DNA from: a virus
DNA: 64,000 bases
Virus record (IMG/VR): IMGVR_UViG_3300032782_000007
Span: 1 to 64,000 of that record
Reading direction: 5' to 3' (one strand)
Below, piece after piece: positions 30,372 to 38,617 of the stretch. Both the position numbers and the translations under genes were made by a program. The stretch's first letter is position 1; every line of letters starts with the position of its first letter. The notes under the pieces were generated by a model. The model had not been told where the DNA came from and made no database searches. It saw only the letters and a list, made by a program, of their open reading frames with translations.

Positions 30372-31106
30372 GTGGGGGACGACGCTTTCGACGCCAGGGT
30401 TGCAGGACTAGCTCGAACAGGGACGGTAGAGATCCGCGATTTTGATATCGGGATCATGACAACCCTCGGAGGGGTCGCAAACGCAGATCCACTAAAAGGG
30501 CCGATCGGGGTGTTCATTCCGCAGGTGCCCGGAGTGTGCCCGCCTGACGGCTACCAGGGAGTTCCGGTGGTGTTTGCGAACTCCGAAGACGTCAACACCG
30601 ACTTCAAGCTTCCCTACATTCTTGTGAAACGCGACGACTGGTCGCCGGCCAACGAGCGTTGGATGCCCGGGGCGGTTCAGTACCGGGCTCCTGCGGACGG
30701 TGCGCGACTGCTCCGTGCGACGGGTCCGCAAGGCCAGGTCAAAACCGGTTGGGATCGCATGGAGCAGTTGGCCCAGGCGATCCCCTACGACATCACGTAC
30801 ACAATCTCGGTTTCGGGCCGCTTTCGAGGGGCGGGCCAGCGTAACAATGCGAACGCCCTGTTCAAGCACGTTTTGAGGACTTTCCCGCCCTACGGGTGGA
30901 TGTGGCTCACCGATAGCATCGGCGACATGCGGTCGTACGAGGCCTTTAATGAGGGCATTTCCGATCTCGACAACATCGTTGATGTACAGGATCGAACACT
31001 GGGCCAGGCAATTACGCTGCGTGTAGAGGGCGAATTGGATCTTAAGGACCCTGTTTCAGTCCAAACAGTGAGAACGCCGTTGACGCGTAGAATAATGCCC
31101 CGTTAG
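30372..31106 (+). CDS. Tail completion / sheath-stabiliser-like protein, putative
   Basis: This 244-residue protein starts at GTG 30372. The central part (QAIPYDITYTISVSGRF, ALFKHVLRTFPPYGW) and the C-terminal beta-rich part (LGQAITLRVEGELDLKDP) suggest a ring-forming tail terminator such as T4 gp15. It lies two genes upstream of the sheath gene, a plausible place for that role. The assignment rests on pattern and position, not a clear family motif. Confidence 0.4.
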   Translation: MGDDAFDARVAGLARTGTVEIRDFDIGIMTTLGGVANADPLKGPIGVFIPQVPGVCPPDGYQGVPVVFANSEDVNTDFKLPYILVKRDDWSPANERWMPGAVQYRAPADGARLLRATGPQGQVKTGWDRMEQLAQAIPYDITYTISVSGRFRGAGQRNNANALFKHVLRTFPPYGWMWLTDSIGDMRSYEAFNEGISDLDNIVDVQDRTLGQAITLRVEGELDLKDPVSVQTVRTPLTRRIMPR

Positions 31107-31118
31107 GCTGATCACTGA

Positions 31119-31439
31119 ATGGCCCGCTACTACAACCGAGAAAACGGTTCTTTGTCGCTGACTTTGCGCGGTGGCAAGTCTGTCACGATCGTCGGCAAGC
31201 AGTGGGTGGAAATCCCTACGGAAAACGAGGGATCCGAGGACCTCGTAACTGCCCTTAGAAAGGGACATCTCTATCGGTTTGCGGAGCCGGTAGAGACGCC
31301 GAAGACCGCGGCTGTCAAGGCCGAGAAGAGCGCCCCGGTAGTTGCCGAGCCGGAAGCGGCAGTTGAGTCGGCGGTCAAAGAAGATCTTCCAGCGGCCGAA
31401 ATCGAGAAACCTTTCGAGCCGCGTCGGAAGAGGGCGTGA
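31119..31439 (+). CDS. Hypothetical protein
   Basis: This 106-residue protein has a small beta-rich N-terminal domain (SLSLTLRGGKSVTIVG) and an Ala/Glu/Lys-rich tail (from about 65) ending EPRRKRA. Similar small genes often precede sheath genes in phages. Function is unknown. Confidence 0.6.
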   Translation: MARYYNRENGSLSLTLRGGKSVTIVGKQWVEIPTENEGSEDLVTALRKGHLYRFAEPVETPKTAAVKAEKSAPVVAEPEAAVESAVKEDLPAAEIEKPFEPRRKRA

Positions 31440-31473
31440 GAGAATGAATAGCCTACGAGGGGGAATTTAGGTC

Positions 31474-34023
31474 ATGCCCGAACTGCAGTCCGCTGGAGTC
31501 TTCATCGAGGAGACTGCGAGCACCACGCAAGTGGTCGGTCCGGTTTCGACGTCGACGATGGGAACGGTCTTCTGGACCCCCCAAGGTCCGAGCAACGTTG
31601 CGACGCTGGTTACGAGTTTCAACCAGTTCGTGCAGACTTTCGGGACGTTCGATCGTCGCAGCTTCGGCGCCTACTCGATGGCCGCGTTTTTCGCGAACGG
31701 TGGAAACCGTGCGTACGTCGTTAGGGTGACTCCGTCGGACGCTACCAAGGCCGGCGCGCAAGTTCGCAGCCTGACCACGGACCAGCAGATCGAGGTTGGC
31801 GACGGCGCCACGACCGCCTTCACGAAGACCGCTTCGACATCGGTGCTCAAGGACAACAGCGGAGCGTCGCCGCTGGTTGCCGGCTCGTTCACGATGCGGT
31901 GGCGAGGAAAGGCGGCCGTTCAGACGGGCGTCGCGACGAAGAAACGCGACGGATCGACCACCCTGAACACCTCGACAGGCGTCCTCAAATACGAGGGTGT
32001 CCTCACGCTCGGTCTGCCAGCGGTGGATCCGCACTTGTTCGCGGTGGTTCCTGATGGGACCGCAGTCATCGGCTGGACTTCCAGCTCGGCAAGCAAGACG
32101 ATCACGATCGCGGCTCCGGTTTCCGGAACTGTCGGTGTGGGTACGAACGGCGCAGGTTCAGCGGCCACGTTGGACTACCGTACGGGTCGTTTCTCGCTGC
32201 TCATCGCGGTGAGCGAGACTCCGGATAACGCGGTCGGAGTGACGGGTACGTACTACCCGGCTACGGCAACGTACTCGGTGACGGACGACGGGGCAGGAAA
32301 TCTCCCGGCCGGATCGGTCCTCTCGGGTGCCGGCACCATCAGCTACACGACGGGCGCGTACAGCTTTACGACGCTCTCGACCACGCATATCCCGCACATT
32401 CACGGTCCGATCTTGGCGGTCTATCAGATCGAGGACTGGATCGTATCCCCGATCTCAGCTGGTGTTTGGGGCAACGCCCTCAAGCTGCAGATCACGGGCA
32501 GCCAGAACTACTACACGGCGGCGACGCAGTCGTACTCTCGCTACAACGTCTCGGTCCTTCAAACGGATTCGAACGGCGTCGATCAGACGATGGAGACGTA
32601 CGAAGATCTCGTCTTCGACGATCCAACGGATGCAGCGTCGGCGGCAGAGACGATCAACGAGTTCTCGAGTCTCGTGTCGATCGCTACACCGAACGGTGAC
32701 GAGGCGGTAGGCCAGCTCAACGGCATTCCGTTCACGCTGGTCCTCTGCGGGGGAGACGACTCGGATACCGGACGCCTCATTCAGCAAACGCTTCCGACGG
32801 CCGGACTACCGGTGGGCAAACGCTCGGTCGTCATCACGTATACCGACTCAGCCTCGGTTGCGCGAACGATCAAGGACGACGGGAAGGGAAACCTTACCGG
32901 GGACATCGACACCTCGTACACCGGCGGCACGGCAAATACGGTCAACTACACGACCGGTGCGCTCGACTTCAAGACAATCGCAGTAGCGGGTCCGGCAGGC
33001 ATCAAGGCGGACACGCTGGTGTCGGTCAGCTGGTACAGCGCCCCCGCGGAGACCACGCACACTGAGGACTTCGCGGATACCACGAAGAGCTACGCAGTCG
33101 GCTCGGACGGAACGTTCGACACCAACCATTTCAGCAGCCTGCAGTTCACGGATATCTCGTTGGCCCCGGACTACCAGGGTCTGTACGCACTCGATCGCAT
33201 CGACGAGCTGATGCAGGTAACGGTTCCGGACTTTGCCGGGGACGTGACCGTGACGGGCGAGCTGCTCGATTACGCAGCAACGCACGCGTCCTCTTCGTCG
33301 GGCGGCGATCGCTTCATCATCCTTTCGGTTCCGAAGGGTTCTTCGGCGACAGACGCCGTGGACTGGTTCCGCAACAAGCTGCTCCGATTCTCGGACTACG
33401 CGGCCCTTTACTGGCCGTGGGTCAACGTGGCGGACCCGCTCGCAAATGGGCGCAAGCTCACGATGCCGGTCGTTGGTCACGTCGCGGGAATCTACGCACG
33501 CACTGACAATCGTCGCAACGTAGGCAAGTCGCCTGGCGGTACGGTCGACGGCGCGCTGAACTTCATTCAGTCGCTGGAGATTGTTCCGACGAAGGGCGAG
33601 CGCGACACGGTTTACCCGAACCGAATCAACCCGCTCATCAGCTCGGCCCAAACGGGTTTGGCGGTCTGGGGAGTTCGAACGATCTCGCAGACTTCGACGT
33701 GGAAGTACATCAACGCGCGTCGACTCTTCATGTTCCTCGAGAAGTCCATCTACAACAGCACGTTCTGGGTGGTGTTCGAGAACAACGGGCCGGCGCTCTG
33801 GTCGCGAATCAAGGGGCAGCTCGACGGATTCCTCCTCGGGTTGTTCAACGACGGCTACTTTGCCGGAGCGACGCCAAATCAGGCGTTTTTCACGATCTGC
33901 GACAACACCAACAACACGCCTTCTTCGATCAATCAGGGTGTTGTGAACACGACTGTCGGCGCCGCGCCGAACGTTCCGGCGGAATTCGCAGTCTTCGGAT
34001 TCCAGCAGGTCACCAATAGCTAG
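31474..34023 (+). CDS. Tail sheath protein (T4 gp18-like)
   Basis: The contractile sheath subunit has 849 residues. The N terminus AGVFIEETASTTQVVGPVS and FFANGGNRAYVVRV, and the C-terminal core GVRTISQTSTWKYINARRLF, with IKGQLDGFLLGLF, are hallmarks of phage and secretion-system sheaths. Residues of about 90-520 form a large beta-rich insertion domain facing outward. GAGGGGGA precedes the ATG. As in T4, tube genes follow. Confidence 0.93.
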   Translation: MPELQSAGVFIEETASTTQVVGPVSTSTMGTVFWTPQGPSNVATLVTSFNQFVQTFGTFDRRSFGAYSMAAFFANGGNRAYVVRVTPSDATKAGAQVRSLTTDQQIEVGDGATTAFTKTASTSVLKDNSGASPLVAGSFTMRWRGKAAVQTGVATKKRDGSTTLNTSTGVLKYEGVLTLGLPAVDPHLFAVVPDGTAVIGWTSSSASKTITIAAPVSGTVGVGTNGAGSAATLDYRTGRFSLLIAVSETPDNAVGVTGTYYPATATYSVTDDGAGNLPAGSVLSGAGTISYTTGAYSFTTLSTTHIPHIHGPILAVYQIEDWIVSPISAGVWGNALKLQITGSQNYYTAATQSYSRYNVSVLQTDSNGVDQTMETYEDLVFDDPTDAASAAETINEFSSLVSIATPNGDEAVGQLNGIPFTLVLCGGDDSDTGRLIQQTLPTAGLPVGKRSVVITYTDSASVARTIKDDGKGNLTGDIDTSYTGGTANTVNYTTGALDFKTIAVAGPAGIKADTLVSVSWYSAPAETTHTEDFADTTKSYAVGSDGTFDTNHFSSLQFTDISLAPDYQGLYALDRIDELMQVTVPDFAGDVTVTGELLDYAATHASSSSGGDRFIILSVPKGSSATDAVDWFRNKLLRFSDYAALYWPWVNVADPLANGRKLTMPVVGHVAGIYARTDNRRNVGKSPGGTVDGALNFIQSLEIVPTKGERDTVYPNRINPLISSAQTGLAVWGVRTISQTSTWKYINARRLFMFLEKSIYNSTFWVVFENNGPALWSRIKGQLDGFLLGLFNDGYFAGATPNQAFFTICDNTNNTPSSINQGVVNTTVGAAPNVPAEFAVFGFQQVTNS

Positions 34024-34086
34024 GCAATTTCACGGTTGATTTTGGTCTACTCGGTTACAGTAGAAGAAAGACTTTAGGAGCGGATA

Positions 34087-34689
34087 ATGGCGACGATCGT
34101 AGTGACAAACCTTAGCTCGACGGCGAGCGTTTACTGCTCGGACCTGTACACGTTGATCGCGCCGAGCGCGTCCGTAACGACGACGCGCGCGGTTTCCGAT
34201 CTCTCGCGTATGGCGTCCCTCCAGGCGCTTGTCGCGGCGGGGAGTGTTGGCGTAGCCATTACGTACTCCGCGGCGGAGCAAGCATCCGGCCTTGTCAACG
34301 AGGGCGAGACAGCTACTTCGCAGGGCAGCAAGTTCCAGTCGGTGCAGACGCTGCGATTTGCGTTTGCCGCCGGAGCGGGCGGATCGGCGGACGACGTCAC
34401 GATCTACGCGTTGGGCACGCTCCCCTACGCGAAGATGCGTGTCCTCAAGATGGAGTCGCTGGTCGCGACCGCAGTTGGCGCGTCGACCCTGCAGCTCCGT
34501 ACGGTGAGCGGCGGCGCAGGCACGCTTCTCGCGGCCACAGCGGGAACGCCGACTGGCTACGTCGGTCCCAACACCTCTGTCACCGCGACCTCGCAGGTTG
34601 TGAGCAGCTCGTCTGTGGGGCTCTTCCTCCGTCGCAGCGACAGCGGCATTGCCGGTGAAGTTCTCATCACCTTCGAGTGGGAGAACTAA
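34087..34689 (+). CDS. Structural-region protein between sheath and tube
   Basis: This 200-residue Ala/Ser/Thr/Gly-rich protein has an alternating beta pattern through most of its length. TTTAGGAG precedes the ATG. It lies between sheath and tube and is probably a virion decoration or tail protein. The family is not recognised. Confidence 0.6.
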   Translation: MATIVVTNLSSTASVYCSDLYTLIAPSASVTTTRAVSDLSRMASLQALVAAGSVGVAITYSAAEQASGLVNEGETATSQGSKFQSVQTLRFAFAAGAGGSADDVTIYALGTLPYAKMRVLKMESLVATAVGASTLQLRTVSGGAGTLLAATAGTPTGYVGPNTSVTATSQVVSSSSVGLFLRRSDSGIAGEVLITFEWEN

Positions 34690-34739
34690 TCGTTCGGCAA
34701 AGCGAAGAGTTCGAACTTTAGGCGTAAGGGGAAACAAAA

Positions 34740-35297
34740 GTGGCTCGTTCACAGCTCGCCGACTTCATCCACAGCATGCGGTTCCACGTGGTCGCGGGAC
34801 AGCTCGCGGACGGGTCGAACGCGCCTATTCAGGCGATCAATCCCGATGCGGGTTTCTCGGCGTGCACGACGCCGGAAGCAACTGTAGAGGTTGTCGAGTA
34901 CAAGGAAGGTCAGTTCCTGTACACGCGCAAGTACCCCGGGCACGTCACTTATAACGATGTGACGATGTCGCGGGGTGTGGCTCGAACGGACAGCTCTTTC
35001 TGGGAGTGGATCCGAATCGTCATCGAGGGTAACGGCGAGTACCGATCGGATGTGCAGATCAAGCACTTTCACCGCTCGGACGTTCTTCCTGGCGCGCTCT
35101 ATACGGGCGCTCAAACGGTTCCCACGCTGCCTCCGGCGGAGAATCTCAACCTGACCGCGCCCGCGAAGATCTACACGCTCTACCAGGCTCTCCCGGTTCG
35201 GCACAAGTTCGCAGGCGATCTCGATGCTACGGATTCCGCTATCAGCATAATGGAGCTTGACGTGAGTTACGAACATTGTTTAATGGTCGAGCCCTAA
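34740..35297 (+). CDS. Tail tube protein (T4 gp19-like)
   Basis: The inner tail tube subunit has 185 residues from GTG 34740 after AAGGGG. The pattern EGQFLYTRKYPGHVTYNDVTMSRGV is typical of gp19-type tubes, as is the following DSSFWEWI and the C-terminal YTLYQALPVRHKF with SIMELDVSYEHCLMV. The order sheath-tube matches T4. A strong intrinsic terminator follows. A second, related gene lies at 37022. Confidence 0.88.
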   Translation: MARSQLADFIHSMRFHVVAGQLADGSNAPIQAINPDAGFSACTTPEATVEVVEYKEGQFLYTRKYPGHVTYNDVTMSRGVARTDSSFWEWIRIVIEGNGEYRSDVQIKHFHRSDVLPGALYTGAQTVPTLPPAENLNLTAPAKIYTLYQALPVRHKFAGDLDATDSAISIMELDVSYEHCLMVEP

Positions 35298-35317
35298 GTA
35301 GCTGAAATTACTAAAGG

Positions 35318-35345
35318 AAAAAGACGCCGTTTTGGCGTCTTTTTT
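35318..35345 (+). terminator. Intrinsic terminator after the tail tube gene
   Basis: GACGCC (35323-35328), loop GTTTT, GGCGTC (35334-35339), then a six-T run (35340-35345); the A-run before the stem pairs with the T-run. This is the best intrinsic terminator in the window and closes the neck-sheath-tube operon. Confidence 0.93.
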
Positions 35346-35388
35346 CGTTTAAGCTGGCCTAGAGTCTCTCAAAGTAGCATGATATTAT

Positions 35389-35490
35389 ATGCAAGAAAGG
35401 CTCCTAGACTATAACTGGATCGTATCCCTCGGACGGATCGCGAACGACGCCAAGAGGGCTATGCTCAAGCTGGGGATGATCCCGTTCTGA
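35389..35490 (+). CDS. Possible 33-residue small protein
   Basis: This short frame, MQERLLDYNWIVSLGRIAND to KLGMIPF, lies in the 281-bp gap between terminator and toxin-antitoxin pair. TAGCAT (35375-35380) eight bases upstream gives the same layout as the leaderless genes. The amphipathic composition looks protein-like. It could be a small effector or an old fragment. Confidence 0.35.
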   Translation: MQERLLDYNWIVSLGRIANDAKRAMLKLGMIPF

Positions 35491-35535
35491 CGTGGCAAAG
35501 CTCAAGAGCGGGCGACGTGTTACAGCGTGGAACCC

Positions 35536-35564
35536 TTGACAAAACGTCGAAAAACGTCATTCTA
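35536..35564 (+). promoter_or_regulatory. Promoter of the VapX/VapD-type pair
   Basis: Perfect -35 TTGACA (35536-35541); the -10 is loose (ATTCTA at 35559-35564 with 17 bp, or TTCTAA one base on). A GAGGA ribosome site and ATG 35579 follow. The cassette probably has independent transcription. Confidence 0.55.
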
Positions 35565-35578
35565 AGCCGAGGACGGCC

Positions 35579-35776
35579 ATGGCGAACCTTACCCCCGCTC
35601 AAGAAGCACAGCTCGTCGGCACCTTTCGCCGCTTTGGCGAGTACGGCCCCGTCTACGAGATCCTTGCCGTCAAGGCCGAGGGGCCGAACAAGGTGGTTGA
35701 GGTCGAGGTGCCGGAGACGGGCGAGAAGACCGTCGTAGCGCTCGACGACGTGCTCGCTGATCCGCAGGCCAAGTAG
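35579..35776 (+). CDS. VapX-like antitoxin (DUF5397-type)
   Basis: This 65-residue protein has the pattern of the antitoxin partner of VapD: TFRRFGEYGPVYEILAV, a short beta meander, VPETGEKTVVALDDVLADPQ at the C terminus. It overlaps the VapD start by one base (TAGTG), the usual antitoxin-first order. It should bind and block VapD and may repress the operon. The family identity is from memory of the motif pattern and is less certain than that of VapD. Confidence 0.65.
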   Translation: MANLTPAQEAQLVGTFRRFGEYGPVYEILAVKAEGPNKVVEVEVPETGEKTVVALDDVLADPQAK

Positions 35777-36114
35777 TGTACGCGCTCGCGTTCGATCTCG
35801 ACATGGCGCAGCTTGCCGCCAATCGGCCCGGCCACGCCTCGGGTGCGTACGCCGAGATCCGCACGGTGCTCGTGAACGGTCATGGTTTTCGATGGACGCA
35901 GGGAAGCCTCTATATCCTCGATGGCGAGGACATGAGCGTGCTCTTCCGCGCGATCCAAGCTCTGATCGCCCTTCCGTGGTTTCCGGCGAGCGTGCGCGAC
36001 ATTCGAGCGTTCCGTGTCGAGCAGTGGTCTGACTTCACCGCGACGGTCCAAGCCGGGAGGGGCGGTGGAGCCGGAGCGGGTGGTGGTGCTGGGGGTGGCG
36101 GAGTCGTACGCTGA
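35776..36114 (+). CDS. vapD: VapD-family endoribonuclease toxin
   Basis: This 112-residue protein matches VapD (Cas2-like ferredoxin fold ribonuclease): YALAFDLDMAQL, GAYAEIRTVL, GFRWTQGSLYI, WFPASVRDIRAFRVEQWSDFT. Known VapD proteins of about 90-95 residues cleave RNA and are held in check by VapX. Here a Gly-rich tail (about residues 97-110) is added. The start is GTG 35776 overlapping the antitoxin stop. Placed between tail genes and just after a terminator, it looks like an inserted moron that may act in exclusion of other phages or stabilise the genome. Confidence 0.85.
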   Translation: MYALAFDLDMAQLAANRPGHASGAYAEIRTVLVNGHGFRWTQGSLYILDGEDMSVLFRAIQALIALPWFPASVRDIRAFRVEQWSDFTATVQAGRGGGAGAGGGAGGGGVVR

Positions 36115-36193
36115 CCGACGCCAAGCCTGCTAAGTCGCCGCGTCAAAGTCACTTACGGTGGACGGGATCGAGCACCACCACAAGTCACGCTAA

Positions 36194-36388
36194 AGCGTCA
36201 CTTCGGGTGCAGAGCCGCGGCTTATTGCGATGTACAGAGACGGCGCAACGGCCGCAGAAGCCGGTCGAGCAGTAGGCATCGGTACCAGAGCGGCCTCGAC
36301 AATCATCAAACGAGCAGGCGCAACGAGGACGCAGCTCGATGCTCAGCGACTACGCCGCGCCAAAGAAGCGCGCGATCTACGTGTTTAG
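36194..36388 (+). pseudogene. Helix-turn-helix fragment, probable endonuclease remnant
   Basis: A 52-codon frame from ATG 36230 (open back to 36194 without a start) encodes MYRDGATAAEAGRAVGIGTR and AASTIIKRAG, a helix-turn-helix like the DNA-binding modules of the 15365 endonuclease (GITQVAASKILRAAG) and the TerL intein. It ends at 36388 inside the 3' end of the leftward gene. It could be a tiny DNA-binding protein or what is left of a deleted homing endonuclease. Confidence 0.4.
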
Positions 36389-36970
36389 CCGCAGCGACTG
36401 CAAGTACTTGCGATCTTTCGCGTGCGCGATCTTTTGACGACGCTCTGCGGGAGCAGAGGCTTTGGCGATCTCACGGAGTGCCGTGATGAGACCGGAGCGG
36501 TGACTAGGGTAGAGGAAGAAGCAGATCGGTTGTTCTCCCGTACATTGTGGGATGTAGCAGACGGTGGTCCCCATGTAACGGTCGCGTTTCCGATGCTCGA
36601 TCAGGACCAACTGGCTGCTCGCGTGGAATGCGTCATCGCACGAGATGATCCGAACGTCTTTGGGGTATTTGGCTGCCCATTTGACGACCTTGCGGCTCAG
36701 CTCGTGGCCGGACCATTTGAAGGCGAGACCTCCAGGATCTGGAAGCATGAACCGTTTCGCGAACTCCCACCAGATCGTGTGTATATGCCGAACACCCTTT
36801 TTCGGGAAGATGTTCAAATCTGGCTTGAGCACCTTCTTCTCGGCAGCCGTCGTGGGCCGCTCACGCTGTTCGGGACACCGGGTCCGGCAGTCTCGGCCCC
36901 CTACAACACACTGAAAGGTGAGCGTGGTGCTGGAGAGGCTGCTCAGGCGGAAGCGGTGTTTGTGGGGCAT
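36377..36970 (-). CDS. Leftward orphan protein
   Basis: The protein has 197 residues from the ATG at 36970. Upstream codons are open but lie beyond a promoter whose -10 ends seven bases before this ATG. The protein is basic, with His/Arg-rich segments, a CVVGGRDCRTRC cluster near the N terminus and a central mixed domain (DVRIISCDDAFHASSQLVLIE). I do not recognise a family. It is one of the few leftward genes and is inserted in the tail operon beside the toxin-antitoxin pair, so it is probably a moron with a host-interaction role. Confidence 0.65.
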   Translation of the reverse strand: MPHKHRFRLSSLSSTTLTFQCVVGGRDCRTRCPEQRERPTTAAEKKVLKPDLNIFPKKGVRHIHTIWWEFAKRFMLPDPGGLAFKWSGHELSRKVVKWAAKYPKDVRIISCDDAFHASSQLVLIEHRKRDRYMGTTVCYIPQCTGEQPICFFLYPSHRSGLITALREIAKASAPAERRQKIAHAKDRKYLQSLRLNT

Positions 36971-36977
36971 CGAGCTT

Positions 36978-37005
36978 AAAGTAACCCCCAACCGCCCCCT
37001 GTCAA
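36978..37005 (-). promoter_or_regulatory. Leftward leaderless-type promoter
   Basis: On the minus strand TTGACA (37005-37000), a 16-bp spacer and TACTTT (36983-36978), then seven bases to the ATG at 36970. It lies face to face with the rightward -10 box at 37010-37015. Confidence 0.65.
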
Positions 37006-37009
37006 CGGT

Positions 37010-37015
37010 TACCCT
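37010..37015 (+). promoter_or_regulatory. -10 box TACCCT, leaderless layout
   Basis: TACCCT ends six bases before ATG 37022. There is no clear -35; the expected place lies within the leftward promoter spacer. Confidence 0.4.
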
Positions 37016-37021
37016 GATGGG

Positions 37022-37726
37022 ATGGCGCGTTCGACGATTACGGATCTTCTTCAAAATCACGCGTTTTTCCTGACAGAAGTCGCGCCTATTGACCCCTTGG
37101 CGCTTCCGATGTTGACACCCCTTTTCGGGTTCTCGGCGATCACTGCACCGGAGATCACCGCGCAGACCCAGGACATCACCGAGGGCAACTGGTTCTTCAA
37201 GCGGAAGGTGATTCGCGGGGGCGACGCCTCGAACATCACCCTTCAAAGGGGCATTGCGTTCTACGACAGTGACTTTTGGCGGTGGATGATGGCGTCGCTC
37301 AGCGGAAACCTCTCGAACTTTGGGTTTCCCCTCCCAGGGGGCCTAAACGTCTCCGTAGGAGGCATTACCCCAAGGAGGACTCTGATGCTAGTCCATTTCC
37401 TTCCGAGGCTTCCTGGGGCGCTTCCGGCGGGCTCAGACATCGTCATCCAGGCTGGTCTCGAGGCGGCGGGTACTGCGCTTGCGGGGGGCTCGGCATTGGA
37501 CGCGGCGGTCGGCGGGGTACGTACGGCGGCATTCGCCACGCTGGGGCATTTCGCGGGTCCGTTCGAGTTCGCGATCCGTTTGCCGGCCAAGGCGTGGCTC
37601 CTCAAGGGGTGCATTCCTGTCAGGTACAAGGCGGCCTCGGACTTTAGCGGGTCAGATCACGCGATCTCGCTCCAAGAATTGGAGCTTGCGATCGAGTCGA
37701 TCGACGAGGTCGCACTTGCAGGATAG
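37022..37726 (+). CDS. Second tail tube-like protein
   Basis: The protein has 234 residues. The segment EGNWFFKRKVIRGGDASNIT with LQRGIAFYDSDFWRWMM parallels the tube protein (EGQFLYTRKYPGHVTYNDVT, MSRGVARTDSSFWEWI), and the C-terminal part ends with a similar beta pattern (ISLQELELAIESIDEV). It is larger than the main tube and may form a specialised ring at the tube end or baseplate junction. It starts six bases after a -10 box without a clear ribosome site. Confidence 0.65.
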   Translation: MARSTITDLLQNHAFFLTEVAPIDPLALPMLTPLFGFSAITAPEITAQTQDITEGNWFFKRKVIRGGDASNITLQRGIAFYDSDFWRWMMASLSGNLSNFGFPLPGGLNVSVGGITPRRTLMLVHFLPRLPGALPAGSDIVIQAGLEAAGTALAGGSALDAAVGGVRTAAFATLGHFAGPFEFAIRLPAKAWLLKGCIPVRYKAASDFSGSDHAISLQELELAIESIDEVALAG

Positions 37727-37749
37727 AGAAGAATAGGCGAAGATAAGGG

Positions 37750-38577
37750 ATGTCGGCTGCGGACTATTGGAAGAGCAAAACACATTGTCCTTACGGACAC
37801 CCCTACGACACTGCGAATACTTACTACACGGCTCGCGGCTCGCGCATCTGTCGCGCCTGTGGCCGAGAGCGCAAGCGCCAAGAAAGCGAAGCGCAAACAG
37901 GGAGACCCGTTGTGCCTCGCGGTCAGAAAACGCACTGCGCACAGGGGCATTTGTACGACGAAGCGAATACGCGTCGAACAGCGAACGGCCGAGCGTGTCG
38001 AGCTTGTGGGAGGGAGCATGCGCGGAAGAAGGCCCAAGCCGCGGGCCGGCCAGGCGTGTACATCGAAAAAACACACTGTCCTCAAGGACATCCCTACGAC
38101 GAGGTAAACACCCGCTTCAACAAGATAGGCCGAGCATGTCGGGCGTGTGATCTGGCACGGCAAACTGCACGCAACGACGCGAATCCCCAACAAATGTTAT
38201 GGGCGAACGCGAAAAAACGTGCGCGCAGATACGGAGTCCCGTTCACGATAACGCCCGAAGATATTGTCATCCCCGAGGTCTGCCCTGTATTCGGCACACC
38301 TTTAGCGCGCAAACGGAGAGGAGGGCCAGGTCCCGATTCACCTACAGTCGATCGGGTAGTTCCCGCTCTAGGTTATATCCCGAGCAACATTGCAGTCATT
38401 TCCTGTAAGGCAAATGCGCTGAAGAACAGAGGCACTCTAGAGTGGTTCGAGCGATCCTTAAAGGAAGGCCTCGGGAGCCGAAGACGCATCACTGAGGAGG
38501 AGCTGCGTCTTTTGGTCGAATGGCTAAGGCTCCGAACAGGAAGCACGGGCAAGAAACGCCGAAGCAGTGCTCGGTGA
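37750..38577 (+). CDS. HNH-type endonuclease with three Cys-rich repeats
   Basis: The protein has 275 residues. The N-terminal half has three copies of a module of about 45 residues: KTHCPYGHPYD, then RICRACGRE; KTHCAQGHLYD, then RACRACGRE; KTHCPQGHPYD, then RACRACDLA. Each probably binds a zinc ion. The C-terminal half (CPVFGTPL, SPTVDRVVPALGYIPSNIAV, ISCKANALKNRGT) matches HNH / endonuclease VII-like phage nucleases. It is probably a homing endonuclease with zinc-finger DNA recognition. It lies in the cargo region between tail genes. Confidence 0.8.
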   Translation: MSAADYWKSKTHCPYGHPYDTANTYYTARGSRICRACGRERKRQESEAQTGRPVVPRGQKTHCAQGHLYDEANTRRTANGRACRACGREHARKKAQAAGRPGVYIEKTHCPQGHPYDEVNTRFNKIGRACRACDLARQTARNDANPQQMLWANAKKRARRYGVPFTITPEDIVIPEVCPVFGTPLARKRRGGPGPDSPTVDRVVPALGYIPSNIAVISCKANALKNRGTLEWFERSLKEGLGSRRRITEEELRLLVEWLRLRTGSTGKKRRSSAR

Positions 38578-38605
38578 TTCATCTTTCAAGTCTGGCAAGA
38601 AGCGC

Positions 38606-38611
38606 TAGACT
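38606..38611 (+). promoter_or_regulatory. -10 box TAGACT, leaderless layout
   Basis: TAGACT ends six bases before ATG 38618. TTTCAA (38584-38589) is a weak -35 at 16 bp. Confidence 0.45.
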
Positions 38612-38617
38612 TGTTAC

